NCBI GenBank assembly: GCA_946615965.1
Contig: CAMOIC010000031.1
Coordinates: forward strand, 1 to 17,850
Origin: UBA3700 sp002372775
Lineage (GTDB): Bacteria > Bacillota > Clostridia > Christensenellales > UBA3700
Direction: 5' to 3'
DNA length: 17,850 nt
Below are positions 6,632 through 16,300 of this stretch, one piece after another; the stretch's first letter is position 1; every line of letters begins with the position of its first letter. Under the pieces are notes generated by a model. It saw nothing but the letters and a program-made list of their open reading frames with translations. It had not been told where the DNA came from and ran no database searches. Position numbers and translations under genes: made by a program.

Positions 6632-7627
6632 ATGAAAAAGTCGATAATCTATTTGGTAACAATACTTATCTTAATAATATCTCCTATGGTATTACTAACT
6701 TCCTTTGTTTTCGTATATCCAGATTATTATGAAAAAGCTTATTCAAGAGGAATTGTATTGCAATACAATTATCTAAAAGAAACGCAAAATGAAGATAGAA
6801 TAATCTTCGTAGGAACAAGCGCATTAACATTTGGCTTAGATGAGCAAGAAGTTGAAGATAGATTTGGAAAGACCGTAGTTTCATTTGGTATTTATGGCGC
6901 TATGGGTAATTCTGTAATATTTGAATGGTCAGAAGATTTTATTCATGAAGGGGATACTGTAATATTCCTATATGATATTTACGAAAGGGCAATGCATCCT
7001 TTCTTTGGAGAGAATATAGTTTTAGAAGGAACATATAGAAATATAGAAATGTTCTCTAAATTATCTTCTAAGGAAAAAGCTCAAGTTCTTGCAGCACTTC
7101 CAAATTATCTTGATAAGTGCATTCATCGTTATAGAGAAGACCAAAGACTTGGAGATACATTTGGCGCTTACACAATAGACAACTTCAACGAGAAGGGTTG
7201 GTTTGATGCCTATAGACCATTTAATAGAATGCAAAATGGATATGTAGACGAGGGAACATTTACTCATATCTGTCCAGATATTATTGATGAAGAATACACA
7301 GCTATTGTCAATAAATGGGCAACAGGATTAAAGAATAAAGGCGCTAAAGTGTTATTTACTTATGGCCCTGTAAATGAATTAATAAGACAAGCAGAATCTA
7401 CAGATGAAGATGGCGAAGCTTTTATGAAAGAATGGGAAAAGCAAATTGGAATTGAGTCAATTACAAGTATTAATGAAAACTATTTCCCATCAGAGTATTT
7501 CTATGATGAGAACTTCCATATGAATAATGAAGGAGAAAAATTCTTCACTTCATACCTAATTAGAAAAATGGAGATTGCTCTATATGGATCAACAGATTAT
7601 CCACTATATGAGCCAAAATTTGAATGA
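6632..7627 (+). CDS. membrane-anchored SGNH/DltD-like acyltransferase
   Basis: This 331-residue protein has one N-terminal membrane anchor (about 4-28, preceded by two Lys) and an extracytoplasmic domain. The domain starts with FVGTSALTFG, whose Ser63 fits the SGNH block I nucleophile, and has a late DENFHMNNEG block (D292, H296) that fits the catalytic Asp/His of SGNH and DltD/AlgJ-type proteins. In such systems this protein takes the acyl group from the MBOAT shuttle Tyr onto its Ser and gives it to the final envelope acceptor. It starts 6 bases after the MBOAT stop, behind AGGA, and its stop overlaps the next gene by 4 bases. Overall similarity to DltD itself is not obvious, so the call rests on motifs, topology and position. 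The acceptor could be teichoic acid, a capsule or exopolysaccharide, or a glycolipid. Confidence 0.8.
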   Translation: MKKSIIYLVTILILIISPMVLLTSFVFVYPDYYEKAYSRGIVLQYNYLKETQNEDRIIFVGTSALTFGLDEQEVEDRFGKTVVSFGIYGAMGNSVIFEWSEDFIHEGDTVIFLYDIYERAMHPFFGENIVLEGTYRNIEMFSKLSSKEKAQVLAALPNYLDKCIHRYREDQRLGDTFGAYTIDNFNEKGWFDAYRPFNRMQNGYVDEGTFTHICPDIIDEEYTAIVNKWATGLKNKGAKVLFTYGPVNELIRQAESTDEDGEAFMKEWEKQIGIESITSINENYFPSEYFYDENFHMNNEGEKFFTSYLIRKMEIALYGSTDYPLYEPKFE

Positions 7628-8901
7628 TAAATTTGCCTAATGATTTTAAATTGGATATGCAAGAGCTTTTAAAAGACGAGTATGAGTCTTTTATCTCTTC
7701 ATATGAAAAGCCTGCATTTAAAGGTCTTAGAATTAATACTCTAAAAATCAAAAATGCTGACATGTTTCACTTTTCTTTAAAAAAGATTCCATGGTGTAGC
7801 ACTGGATATTACTATAAAGAAGAGGATCAACCAGGTAAAAATGTATATCACGAGATGGGGCTATATTATATTCAAGAACCAAGTGCTATGTCTGTAGCGG
7901 ATGCAATTGGTATAGAAGAGGGAGATAGGGTATTAGACATGTGTGCAGCACCTGGTGGTAAGTCTACTCAAGCTGCATGTCATCTTAATAACATGGGCAT
8001 ATTAGTTTCAAATGAAATTATTCCATCAAGAGCCAAAATTCTATCTTCAAATATAGAAAGATTTGGTGTTAAGAATTGTGTAGTTCTTAATGAAGAATGT
8101 GGAAAGTTAAAGAAAAGATTTAAGAAATTCTTTAATAAGATAATTGTTGATGCTCCATGTTCTGGCGAAGGAATGTTTAGAAAAAATCCTGAAGCTATAA
8201 ACGAGTGGTCAAAAGAAAATGTATTAATGTGCAAGGAGAGACAAATAGAGATTCTAGATATAGCAGTAGATTTATTGCAAGATAATGGTAGAATCATTTA
8301 TTCAACTTGTACATTCGCAAAAGAAGAAAACGAAGAAGTCGTAGAACAGTTCTTAGCAAAGTACCCTGAGTTTAAATTATTAAAGATGGAGAGAATATAT
8401 CCACATAAAGTTGAAGGCGAAGGACATTTCTATGCGTTATTAGAGCGAGGAGATTTATCTTTAAGCGAAAAAGATGTCGCTCTAATGAAAGTTAATAAGC
8501 AAAATCCAGATTTTGTTAAATTCGTCAAAGATACTTTAAATATTAAACTAGAATACAATAATGCATTTGGGGATAATCTATATATATCTCCAAATATAAA
8601 TCTTGATTCACTAAAAGTTTTAAGATGTGGACTACATTTAGGTGAATTAAAGAAGAATAGATTTGAACCTTCTCATTCTTTGGCACTTGCTCTAAGGAGA
8701 GAAGACTTTAAAAATGTTATAGATTTAACAGCTTCTTCCCCAGAAGTGTACAAGTTTATGCAAGGAGAAACAATAGAAACGAGCATAAGAGGCTGGGGTG
8801 TTGTTTGTGTTGATGGATATCCTCTTGGATGGTTTAAGGGTGATGGCAGTATTGCTAAAAATCATTATCCAAAAGGTTTAAGAAAAGATCTAGAATATTA
8901 A
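7624..8901 (+). CDS. rsmF: RsmF-type rRNA (cytosine-5) methyltransferase
   Basis: This is a 425-residue cytoplasmic SAM-dependent methyltransferase of the NOL1/NOP2/Sun family. The SAM site is DMCAAPGGKST (D105-T115). The two family cysteines are C179 in DAPCSGEGMF and C229 in STCTF; the latter, in motif VI, is the usual covalent nucleophile toward cytosine. GHFYALL follows, and a C-terminal domain of about 150 residues resembles the PUA-like tail of Gram-positive RsmF/YebU proteins. The likely target is a cytosine of 16S rRNA, but exact sites differ between species. ATG 7624 overlaps the stop of the SGNH gene (ATGA) and has no clear ribosome site, suggesting translational coupling. It is a housekeeping gene at the end of the acylation operon; I see no functional link between the two. 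Confidence 0.9.
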   Translation: MINLPNDFKLDMQELLKDEYESFISSYEKPAFKGLRINTLKIKNADMFHFSLKKIPWCSTGYYYKEEDQPGKNVYHEMGLYYIQEPSAMSVADAIGIEEGDRVLDMCAAPGGKSTQAACHLNNMGILVSNEIIPSRAKILSSNIERFGVKNCVVLNEECGKLKKRFKKFFNKIIVDAPCSGEGMFRKNPEAINEWSKENVLMCKERQIEILDIAVDLLQDNGRIIYSTCTFAKEENEEVVEQFLAKYPEFKLLKMERIYPHKVEGEGHFYALLERGDLSLSEKDVALMKVNKQNPDFVKFVKDTLNIKLEYNNAFGDNLYISPNINLDSLKVLRCGLHLGELKKNRFEPSHSLALALRREDFKNVIDLTASSPEVYKFMQGETIETSIRGWGVVCVDGYPLGWFKGDGSIAKNHYPKGLRKDLEY

Positions 8902-8931
8902 AATTCGTATTTTTATCGCTGATTTTGTAGT

Positions 8932-8959
8932 TAAATTGCTATTTAGCAATTTATTTTTT
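8932..8959 (+). terminator. intrinsic terminator of the FkbH-to-rsmF unit
   Basis: A 9-bp stem (8932-8940 with 8945-8953, core TTGCT/AGCAA) closes an ATTT loop and is followed by six T residues (8954-8959). It lies 30 bases after the rsmF stop and marks the end of the unit that starts at the promoter near 2709. Confidence 0.85.
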
Positions 8960-8968
8960 GTGCGCACA

Positions 8969-8998
8969 TTGAAAAAAGAGTTTTAATAATATTATAAT
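8969..8998 (+). promoter_or_regulatory. sigma-A-type promoter of the aminotransferase unit
   Basis: TTGAAA (8969-8974) is separated by 18 bases from a perfect TATAAT (8993-8998). It follows directly after the terminator of the preceding unit. The predicted transcription start is near 9005, giving a leader of about 90 bases before the aminotransferase. Confidence 0.75.
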
Positions 8999-9094
8999 AT
9001 TTTTATATATAAAGGCTGAGCTGAGCGAAAAATTAAAAAAAATTTTAAGTATAATTTAGCCAAGACAAATAAAATTTAATTGATGAGGTAAACT
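8999..9094 (+). other. leader region of the aminotransferase gene
   Basis: This leader is about 90 bases and very AT-rich. It holds a short direct repeat (CTGAG twice at about 9016-9025) and a second TATAAT at 9050-9055 without a convincing -35 box. The ribosome site GAGG lies about 7 bases before ATG 9095. I see no terminator-type hairpin and no T-box or riboswitch signature; the leader is too short for a T-box. Confidence 0.4.
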
Positions 9095-10288
9095 ATGATT
9101 TCTAAAAAAATGGTTGGATTAGTAAAAGGATCTTCTGTAATAAGAGCTATGTTTGAAGAGGGAAAAAAGATGGCACAAATGTATGGCGCTGAAAATGTCT
9201 TTGATTTCTCTTTAGGAAATCCTAATGTTCCAGCACCACAAGCAGTTAATGATAATATCGTTAAGATCGTGCAAGAAGAGAATTCAGTAGTTTTACATGG
9301 ATATATGAGCAATGTTGGCTTTGAAGATGTTAGAGATGCTATCGCCAAATCATTGAACAAAAGATTTGATTTAGATCTAGAAGCAAAGAACATTGTAATG
9401 ACAGTAGGAGCGGCAGGTGGTTTAAATGTCATCTTTAAAACATTGTTAGATCCAAATGATGAAGTTATTACTTTTGCTCCATTCTTTGGTGAATACAAGA
9501 ATTATGTATCAAACTTTGATGCAAATCTTGTTGTTGTTAATCCAAATCCTCCTACATTCGAACCTGATTATGTAGATTTTGAGAAGAAAATTTCAGAAAA
9601 GACAAAAGCTGTTTTAGTAAATAATCCAAACAATCCAACAGGTATTATTTACAAAAAAGAATGGATTGAAAAAATAGCCAGCATTTTAGAAAAGAAACAA
9701 AAAGAATACGGAACAAGCATTTATTTAATTTCTGATGAGCCATATAGAGAACTTGTATATGGTGGAGAAGAAGTTCCATATCTTACAAAATATTATAGAA
9801 ATACAATAGTTGGATATTCTTATTCTAAATCTTTATCTTTACCAGGAGAGAGAATTGGATATTTAGTAATTCCAACACAAATAGATGATTATGAGGATGT
9901 TTTTGCGGCAGCAGGAGTAGCAACAAGAATACTTGGCTTTGTAAATGCACCTTCTCTACAACAAAAATTAATAAAGGAATGTCTTGATGAAAAAACAAAC
10001 ATCGAGGCTTACAACAAAAACAGAATAAGACTATACGAGGGTCTACAAGAATGTGGATTTGAATGTGTAAAACCAGAGGGCGCGTTCTATTTGTTTATGA
10101 AGGCACCAATCGAAGATGATTCTGAATTTGTTAAAGTTGCTAAAGAATATAACTTATTACTAGTTCCAGCTTCCAGCTTTGGAGTAAAAGGTTATGTGAG
10201 AATAGCATATTGCGTGTCTTACGATACAATCGAAAGATCCATGACAGCATTTAGGAAATTGGCTCAAAGATACGGATTGATAAAGTAA
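9095..10288 (+). CDS. PLP-dependent class I/II aminotransferase
   Basis: This 397-residue cytoplasmic enzyme is a fold-type I aminotransferase related to aspartate aminotransferase (COG0436-like). Visible landmarks are an N-terminal DFSLGNPNVPAP, NNPNNPTG with the cofactor-contacting Asn, ISDEPYREL with the Asp that pairs with the pyridine nitrogen, and SYSKSLSLPGERIGY, where K245 is the predicted Schiff-base Lys. A late VRIAYC contains the Arg expected to bind the substrate carboxylate. The length is normal for the family. ATG 9095 has GAGG upstream. It is the first gene of a unit with a subtilase 13 bases downstream, so its expression is probably tied to that of the protease. The amino-acid substrate cannot be told from sequence; aspartate, alanine or aromatic substrates are all possible. 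Confidence 0.92.
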   Translation: MISKKMVGLVKGSSVIRAMFEEGKKMAQMYGAENVFDFSLGNPNVPAPQAVNDNIVKIVQEENSVVLHGYMSNVGFEDVRDAIAKSLNKRFDLDLEAKNIVMTVGAAGGLNVIFKTLLDPNDEVITFAPFFGEYKNYVSNFDANLVVVNPNPPTFEPDYVDFEKKISEKTKAVLVNNPNNPTGIIYKKEWIEKIASILEKKQKEYGTSIYLISDEPYRELVYGGEEVPYLTKYYRNTIVGYSYSKSLSLPGERIGYLVIPTQIDDYEDVFAAAGVATRILGFVNAPSLQQKLIKECLDEKTNIEAYNKNRIRLYEGLQECGFECVKPEGAFYLFMKAPIEDDSEFVKVAKEYNLLLVPASSFGVKGYVRIAYCVSYDTIERSMTAFRKLAQRYGLIK

Positions 10289-10301
10289 GAAAGGAGATAC
10301 G

Positions 10302-13300
10302 ATGAGATTAAAAAGAGGGATTACATTAGGATTAATAATTATAGTTGCAGTACTTTTAATTAGTACAACTTCTATTTGTTTTGCTGAAACAAATATAGTT
10401 TCTTCAACTGAATTAAGTTCTACTCTAGAAGAATTAAAAGGAGTAGAGATCCAACTTGAAAACTTACAAAGCTATTTAGATTCTGAAGAGTTACAAAATG
10501 AAACAGAATCTGTTTCAATGATAGTTAAATATAATGATGATAATTCTCATGATATTGCTAGCGATTTGCAAACAAAAGGAGTAAGTGCGACTGTAAACTA
10601 CACTTACTCTGTTTTGTTAAATGGTTGCGAAATCACAATGCAAGCAAAGGATATTCTATCTTTATCTGAATTAAGTTATATAAAGAGCGTAACATTGTCT
10701 AGTGATTATTATTTAGACAATTACACTACAGCATTAAGCGGAACAACAACAGGTGTTGTAACTAACGATACTGCTTATAAAGGTGAGGGAATGGTAGTTG
10801 CTGTAATCGACGCAGGCTTTGATGTTACTCATGAGGAATATACTCCAACTAACGCAATTGTTAATGCTTTTGATAAGTCAAATATAGATAATGTTTTAAC
10901 TCAATTAAATTCATATAAATTCTCTAGCGAGACAGCGTCTTCATTATATGTTTCTGAAAAAGTAGTATATGCATATGATTATGCGAATGAAGATGTTGAT
11001 GTTTATTTAAAAGGCGAATCGCATGGTACTCATACATCAACTACTTTAGCTGGTTCAACAAGCGGTGTTGTTCCAAATGCTCAATTAGTATTAATGAAAG
11101 TAGCCGAGGATGCTTCGCAAGCTATTTCGGATGGTGCGATTATTGCGGCCTTTGAAGATTGCTATCTATTGCAAGTAGATGTAATTTCAATGTCTATTGG
11201 CAGTCCTTGCGGATTTGCAGAAGATAGTGAATGGGGAGCGATTTTAGAATCAGTTAGAAATGCAGGTATAACAGTTATAGTTTCTGCAGGAAATGAAGCA
11301 ACATCCTCAAAGGGAACAGGAAGTAGCGATAATGCTTTAAGTGATAATGTGGACAATGCGACTATTGGGTCCCCTGGTACTACGTCAGATACATACTCTG
11401 TAGGATCAGCAGCTGAGGTTAACTATTTCCTTATTAATGATGTAAAAGTTTACTCAGAAAGCTTGGTTGATATTAAAGATGAATATCTAGTGTATTTAGA
11501 TGCATATAATGATTTATTAACTTATTGCCAAGATAACGGTATTACAAATGGGGAACTAGAGTACATTATTGTTTATAATGGCGATGATTTAGGCGGCGCA
11601 ACTTCAGATATTGAAAAATTAAGCAATGCGGTTGATGGGAAAATAATTGTTGCATCGAAGGACAAAGTATCAAGCGAAAGTTTGACACTGGCAAAGAAAA
11701 ATGGTGCTATAGGCTGTATATTAATTGACGGTGAAACAGTAGGACACTATGGACAAAGTACTATGACCGTATTCCCAATACTAGTAGTATCAAGCAATTA
11801 TAAAGATACTATTTTAGCAAATGCAGATAGCAGCACTGATATAGGAACGTTAAAAGTTGATGATAGTTATAGAAAAATCGTAATGGAGAGTTATTCTTCT
11901 AAGGGTGTTAATACAGATTTATCATTAGGTGTAGATTTTGTCTCTTACGGTTCTTGTATTTTAGCTGGCGTTAATGGCGGAGGTTATTCTACTTATACAG
12001 GTACATCTATGGCTACGCCTAATACAGCTGGCGTTTACACAGCAGTAATGGAATATGTAAAGGCAAATCTGGCATTATTCGGTATTGATGAAAATGTAGA
12101 AGATTTGAAAGAACAAATTTCTAATGTCGCTTCTAAATTGATTATGTCTAACACAGACTTACTAATTGATGATGAAGGTGTCTTATATTCACCTAGATCA
12201 CAAGGTGCAGGTTTAGTTAATATAAGCGATGCAATTAGTTCAGAATCATATATTCAAACCTATGACAGTAATGATGAAGAGATCCAAAGAACAAAAATTG
12301 AATTGGGAAATAATGTTGGTTCAACTTTTGAGTTAAAAATGTCTATTGTAAACGTAAGTAATGAATCAAGAACTTATGAGATAAATGTAGATGTTTTAAC
12401 AGAAAAACTAACAAGTGATAATAGAATGTCTGGATATGACCAAGAGCTAAGCTATGTTGTTAATTCTATTGATGGCGCAACATATACAGATAATACAGAA
12501 AAATGGACAGTGCCAGTTGCTTCAGGCGAGAGTAAGACTATTACTATTTCAATAACATTGCAACAAAGTGCTATTGAGGAATTAAGCAAGTTTGCTAATG
12601 GTATATATATCGAAGGATATGTTCTATTATCTACAGGTAATGATGAAACTTCTTTATCTACTCCATTTATTGGATTCTATGGAGATTGGGAATCAGTTCC
12701 AATGTTAGATATAACAACATATGAGGAAACTGACGAAAATAAAGCAGAATCAACAGCAACAACATTCTATGGTATTTATGCTGGTTCAGCATATATTGCT
12801 ATGGGTAGTTACGCATTTAGCGTTTCGGACAAATACGAAGGGGAAAAACCAAGTGATAATGAAGAGTACAATGCATTATCTATCTACTCATCTGCTATGT
12901 ATGGAGTAGGACTAGTACAATTAGGTTTGTTAAGAAATGCGGAGCATGTTGTATTAAATGTCATTGATAATACGACAGGGGAGATAGTTTATTCATACGA
13001 AGAGGATGGTATAAAAAAGTATCATGATTCTAGTATTTTGACTGCTGTTATTACTCCAACAATATCTACATATTCTTTAGGATTAAGCAATAATGGCAAA
13101 TATACTATATCTATAGATGTTTATAGAACATATGATGAAGAATCTGAAAGCAATGTTGTTTCAGATAACGTATCAACTGTATTCTATGCAGATTATGAAG
13201 CTCCAGTTATTGATGATATAAAGCTAGTTGAAGAAGGCGACGGCAAGATTTATGCTGATGTAACAATGTATGATAATCATTACATTCAAGCAATCGCATC

Positions 13301-16300
13301 TTGCGTTGGTGTTAGATCTTTATTATCTGTTTCTCTATCAGTTTTAGATGTTTACCCAGTTACAACGCAAGCTGATGGCGTTGGTAAAACTATTACACAA
13401 AGAATAGATGTTACTGATGCATATAAATCTTCTACAAATGGTTATATTTATTTCTATATAACAGATTATGCATTTAATTATTCTGTTTATTATTCAAAGA
13501 TAGGTAATACTTCGGAAACAGAAAGCAGTAGCAATGGCTCAGACACTTCAGACAAGAATTCTAACATAGCTACAACTTCCTTGGAATTCAAGATGACAGA
13601 GGAAGAGATAAGTGTTAACCAAGAAATAGATTTATCTAGCACTAAATATTTAAAAGGTTATAAGTTAGATCAAGATTATACTTGGTCTACATCAAACAAT
13701 GATATTCTAGCAATTTCTAATGGTAAGGTTACAGGTCTTTCTGCTGGTGTGTGTGCTGTTACTGTTACAGATAGCGATTCTAGAACATCTACAATAATCA
13801 TTAAAGTCGTAGCATCAGATAAATTTGTAGGAGTAGCATATAAATCTACAAAGATATCTGGCTATACAATGGTTGATACTTTAGCTTCAAGTAGCGATGC
13901 GTTCTTTGGTGTTAAGGTAAGCGCGGATACAATTGAATTAGCTCCAGGTGAGGCATTCTCATTTACTTATAGCTATTCTCCATATAATTATAACTATATT
14001 CAAAATCCAGTTATAATCACTATGGAATCAACAAACACTTCTGCAGTAAGTGTAGAGAATAATATTATTCGTGCAGTAAGCGCCGGAACATCAATAGTAA
14101 CTGTTAAGGCAAAAATAGAAGGCGGAGAAGATGTAGTAATTGGCACTTATGAGATAGAGGTTAGCTCTGAAACATATGTTAAAGATGGGGTGCTAAAAGC
14201 ATGTTTTGCTACAAGTAGCACAATTGATTTATCTTCGGAAACATCAATTAGATCTATTGGTAAAGATGCCTTTGTATACGCAGAAAATGTTGAAAAGATT
14301 ATATTACCAAGCACTTGTGTAAAGATAAATAGTAGTGCTTTTGCAAATAATATTTCTATAAAAGAAGTATCATTTAGCGGAGTTCAATTTATTGACGAGA
14401 GTGCTTTTGAAGGATGCTTAAGTCTTACAAAAATTGACTTAACAGGCGTTAAGTATATTAAGGATAATGCATTCAATAAGTGTTCAAATTTAACAAGCGT
14501 AGTTATTGATACAGCCACATTAGATAGTCTATCTATTAGTGGTACTGCATTTGCAAACTGCACAAAACTTCATGCTATTACAGTAGATGGACTTGATGTT
14601 GAGAATCTAGTTTATAATGGCGAATTAATAATCGCATTAAACTATGACAGCGTCTTAAGCAGCACTTCAATTACATCTTTAGGAAGTGGCACATTTGTGA
14701 ACTACAATAAAGAGGTTGTAGATTTATCTAAAATGACTGCTTTAACTAATATTGCAGCCGAAGCATTCGCTGGTAACAAGACAATTAAGAAAGTAATTAT
14801 GCCAACAAGTTCAGAACTAACAATCGGAACTAGTGCTTTCCAAGAGTGTTCGAACCTGGGCATAGTAGATTTTAATGGAGTAGAAAAGATTACAGTCAAT
14901 ACACAAGCATTTGCTGCTTCAAGTGTAGCTACTATAGATTTATCTGGAACTCAATCATACTTTGGGGATGGGGTATTCTTATATTGTCAAAATCTAAAAT
15001 ATGTAAACTTAGGTTCTGTTCAAGAAATGGGCAAAATGACATTTACATTAGATGAGGCATTAATAAAAGTAGTGTTCGAAAATGGCTCAAAAACTGTAGG
15101 GGATTCGACATTTAAACCATATGTTAATAACGGAACAACATATTATTGTTCTAGCTTAAAGGAAGTTGAGATACCAGATACTATTACGGAAATTGGTGAC
15201 TATGTATTTGCTTATTGTACATCTCTAACAAGTATTAATTTAACAAATGTAACAAAGATTGGAGCACAAGCATTCTGCTACTGTTCTGCATTATCTTCTA
15301 TTAAAGCTACGAATGTTCAAGAAATAGGATTTGCAGCATTTGCATATTCAGGAATTCAATCTGCAGAACTTGGCACAAGTCTTACAAGTGGAACTTTAGT
15401 AATCGGCGAGGATTCATTTGTTGATTGTACAAACCTAGTTACAGTATTACTTCCTACAAACAACAATGTTGACGTAGAGATTAAGGATGAGGCTTTTGCG
15501 GAGTGTTCTAAGTTGCAAAGTTATAGTGTTTCTAGATCTTATCGTCCTATGTTCCCTCTTTTCAATACCTCTACAAACAATACTGAGGTTAAAACAGGTA
15601 TTAATTTCGATAGAGTTACATCAATTGGTGATTTAGCATTCTTAGAGTGTGAAAAATTAACAACAGTTGAATTGCCTCAATGTACATCAATTGGATATGG
15701 TGCATTTGCTAAGTGTAAATCATTATCTACTATTAGATTAACTAAGGTTGAAAGCATAGGCGATTTAGCATTCATTCAAACTGCTTTAACTAATGTTACA
15801 TTGCCTACAACAATTAATTATGTAGGAGCAGGCGCTTTTGCAGATAACAATCTTTCTATAAGCTTTGCAGGGGAATTAACATCTAATAGCATTGTTTTAG
15901 ATAAGGTATCTAATGGCGAGTATGCTATTTATGTTAAACTTGCCGAAGGTTCTTATGAACTAACATATTATCCAATTAAATCTACAGCTACATCATACAC
16001 AATTATGAGTGGTACAAGTTATATTGGTAGATATGCTATGGCAGGAGCTATAAATCTAAAGAGTATTTCTATACCAGCTTCTGTTAAGACGATAGGTGTT
16101 GGCGCATTATTTGGATGCACATCTTTAACTTCAGTAACATTCAATGGAACAACAGCACCAGTGCTTCTTGGTGGAGTAATATCTAAATCAGATGATTTAT
16201 ATTGCAACTTTGTAAATAATGTATCTGAAGTTGAGGGATTAACATTATATGTAGGATCAAATGCTGTTAAGCAAGAATTCAAGTCAAATAGAGTTTGGTC

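Noticed and set aside
2744..7627. Calling the block a true dlt operon (teichoic acid D-alanylation)
   Set aside because: There is no DltA-type ligase, the first enzyme is FkbH-type, and the SGNH protein is only DltD-like by motif and position.
7980..8297. 105-codon minus-strand reading frame opposite rsmF
   Set aside because: It mirrors conserved methyltransferase motifs on the plus strand and has no features of its own.
9005..9094. T-box or riboswitch in the aminotransferase leader
   Set aside because: The leader is about 90 bases, has no terminator-type hairpin and shows no recognisable conserved riboswitch core.
9076..9498. 140-codon minus-strand reading frame opposite the aminotransferase
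   Set aside because: It is antisense to a clear PLP enzyme, shows no family features and has no convincing promoter or ribosome site.
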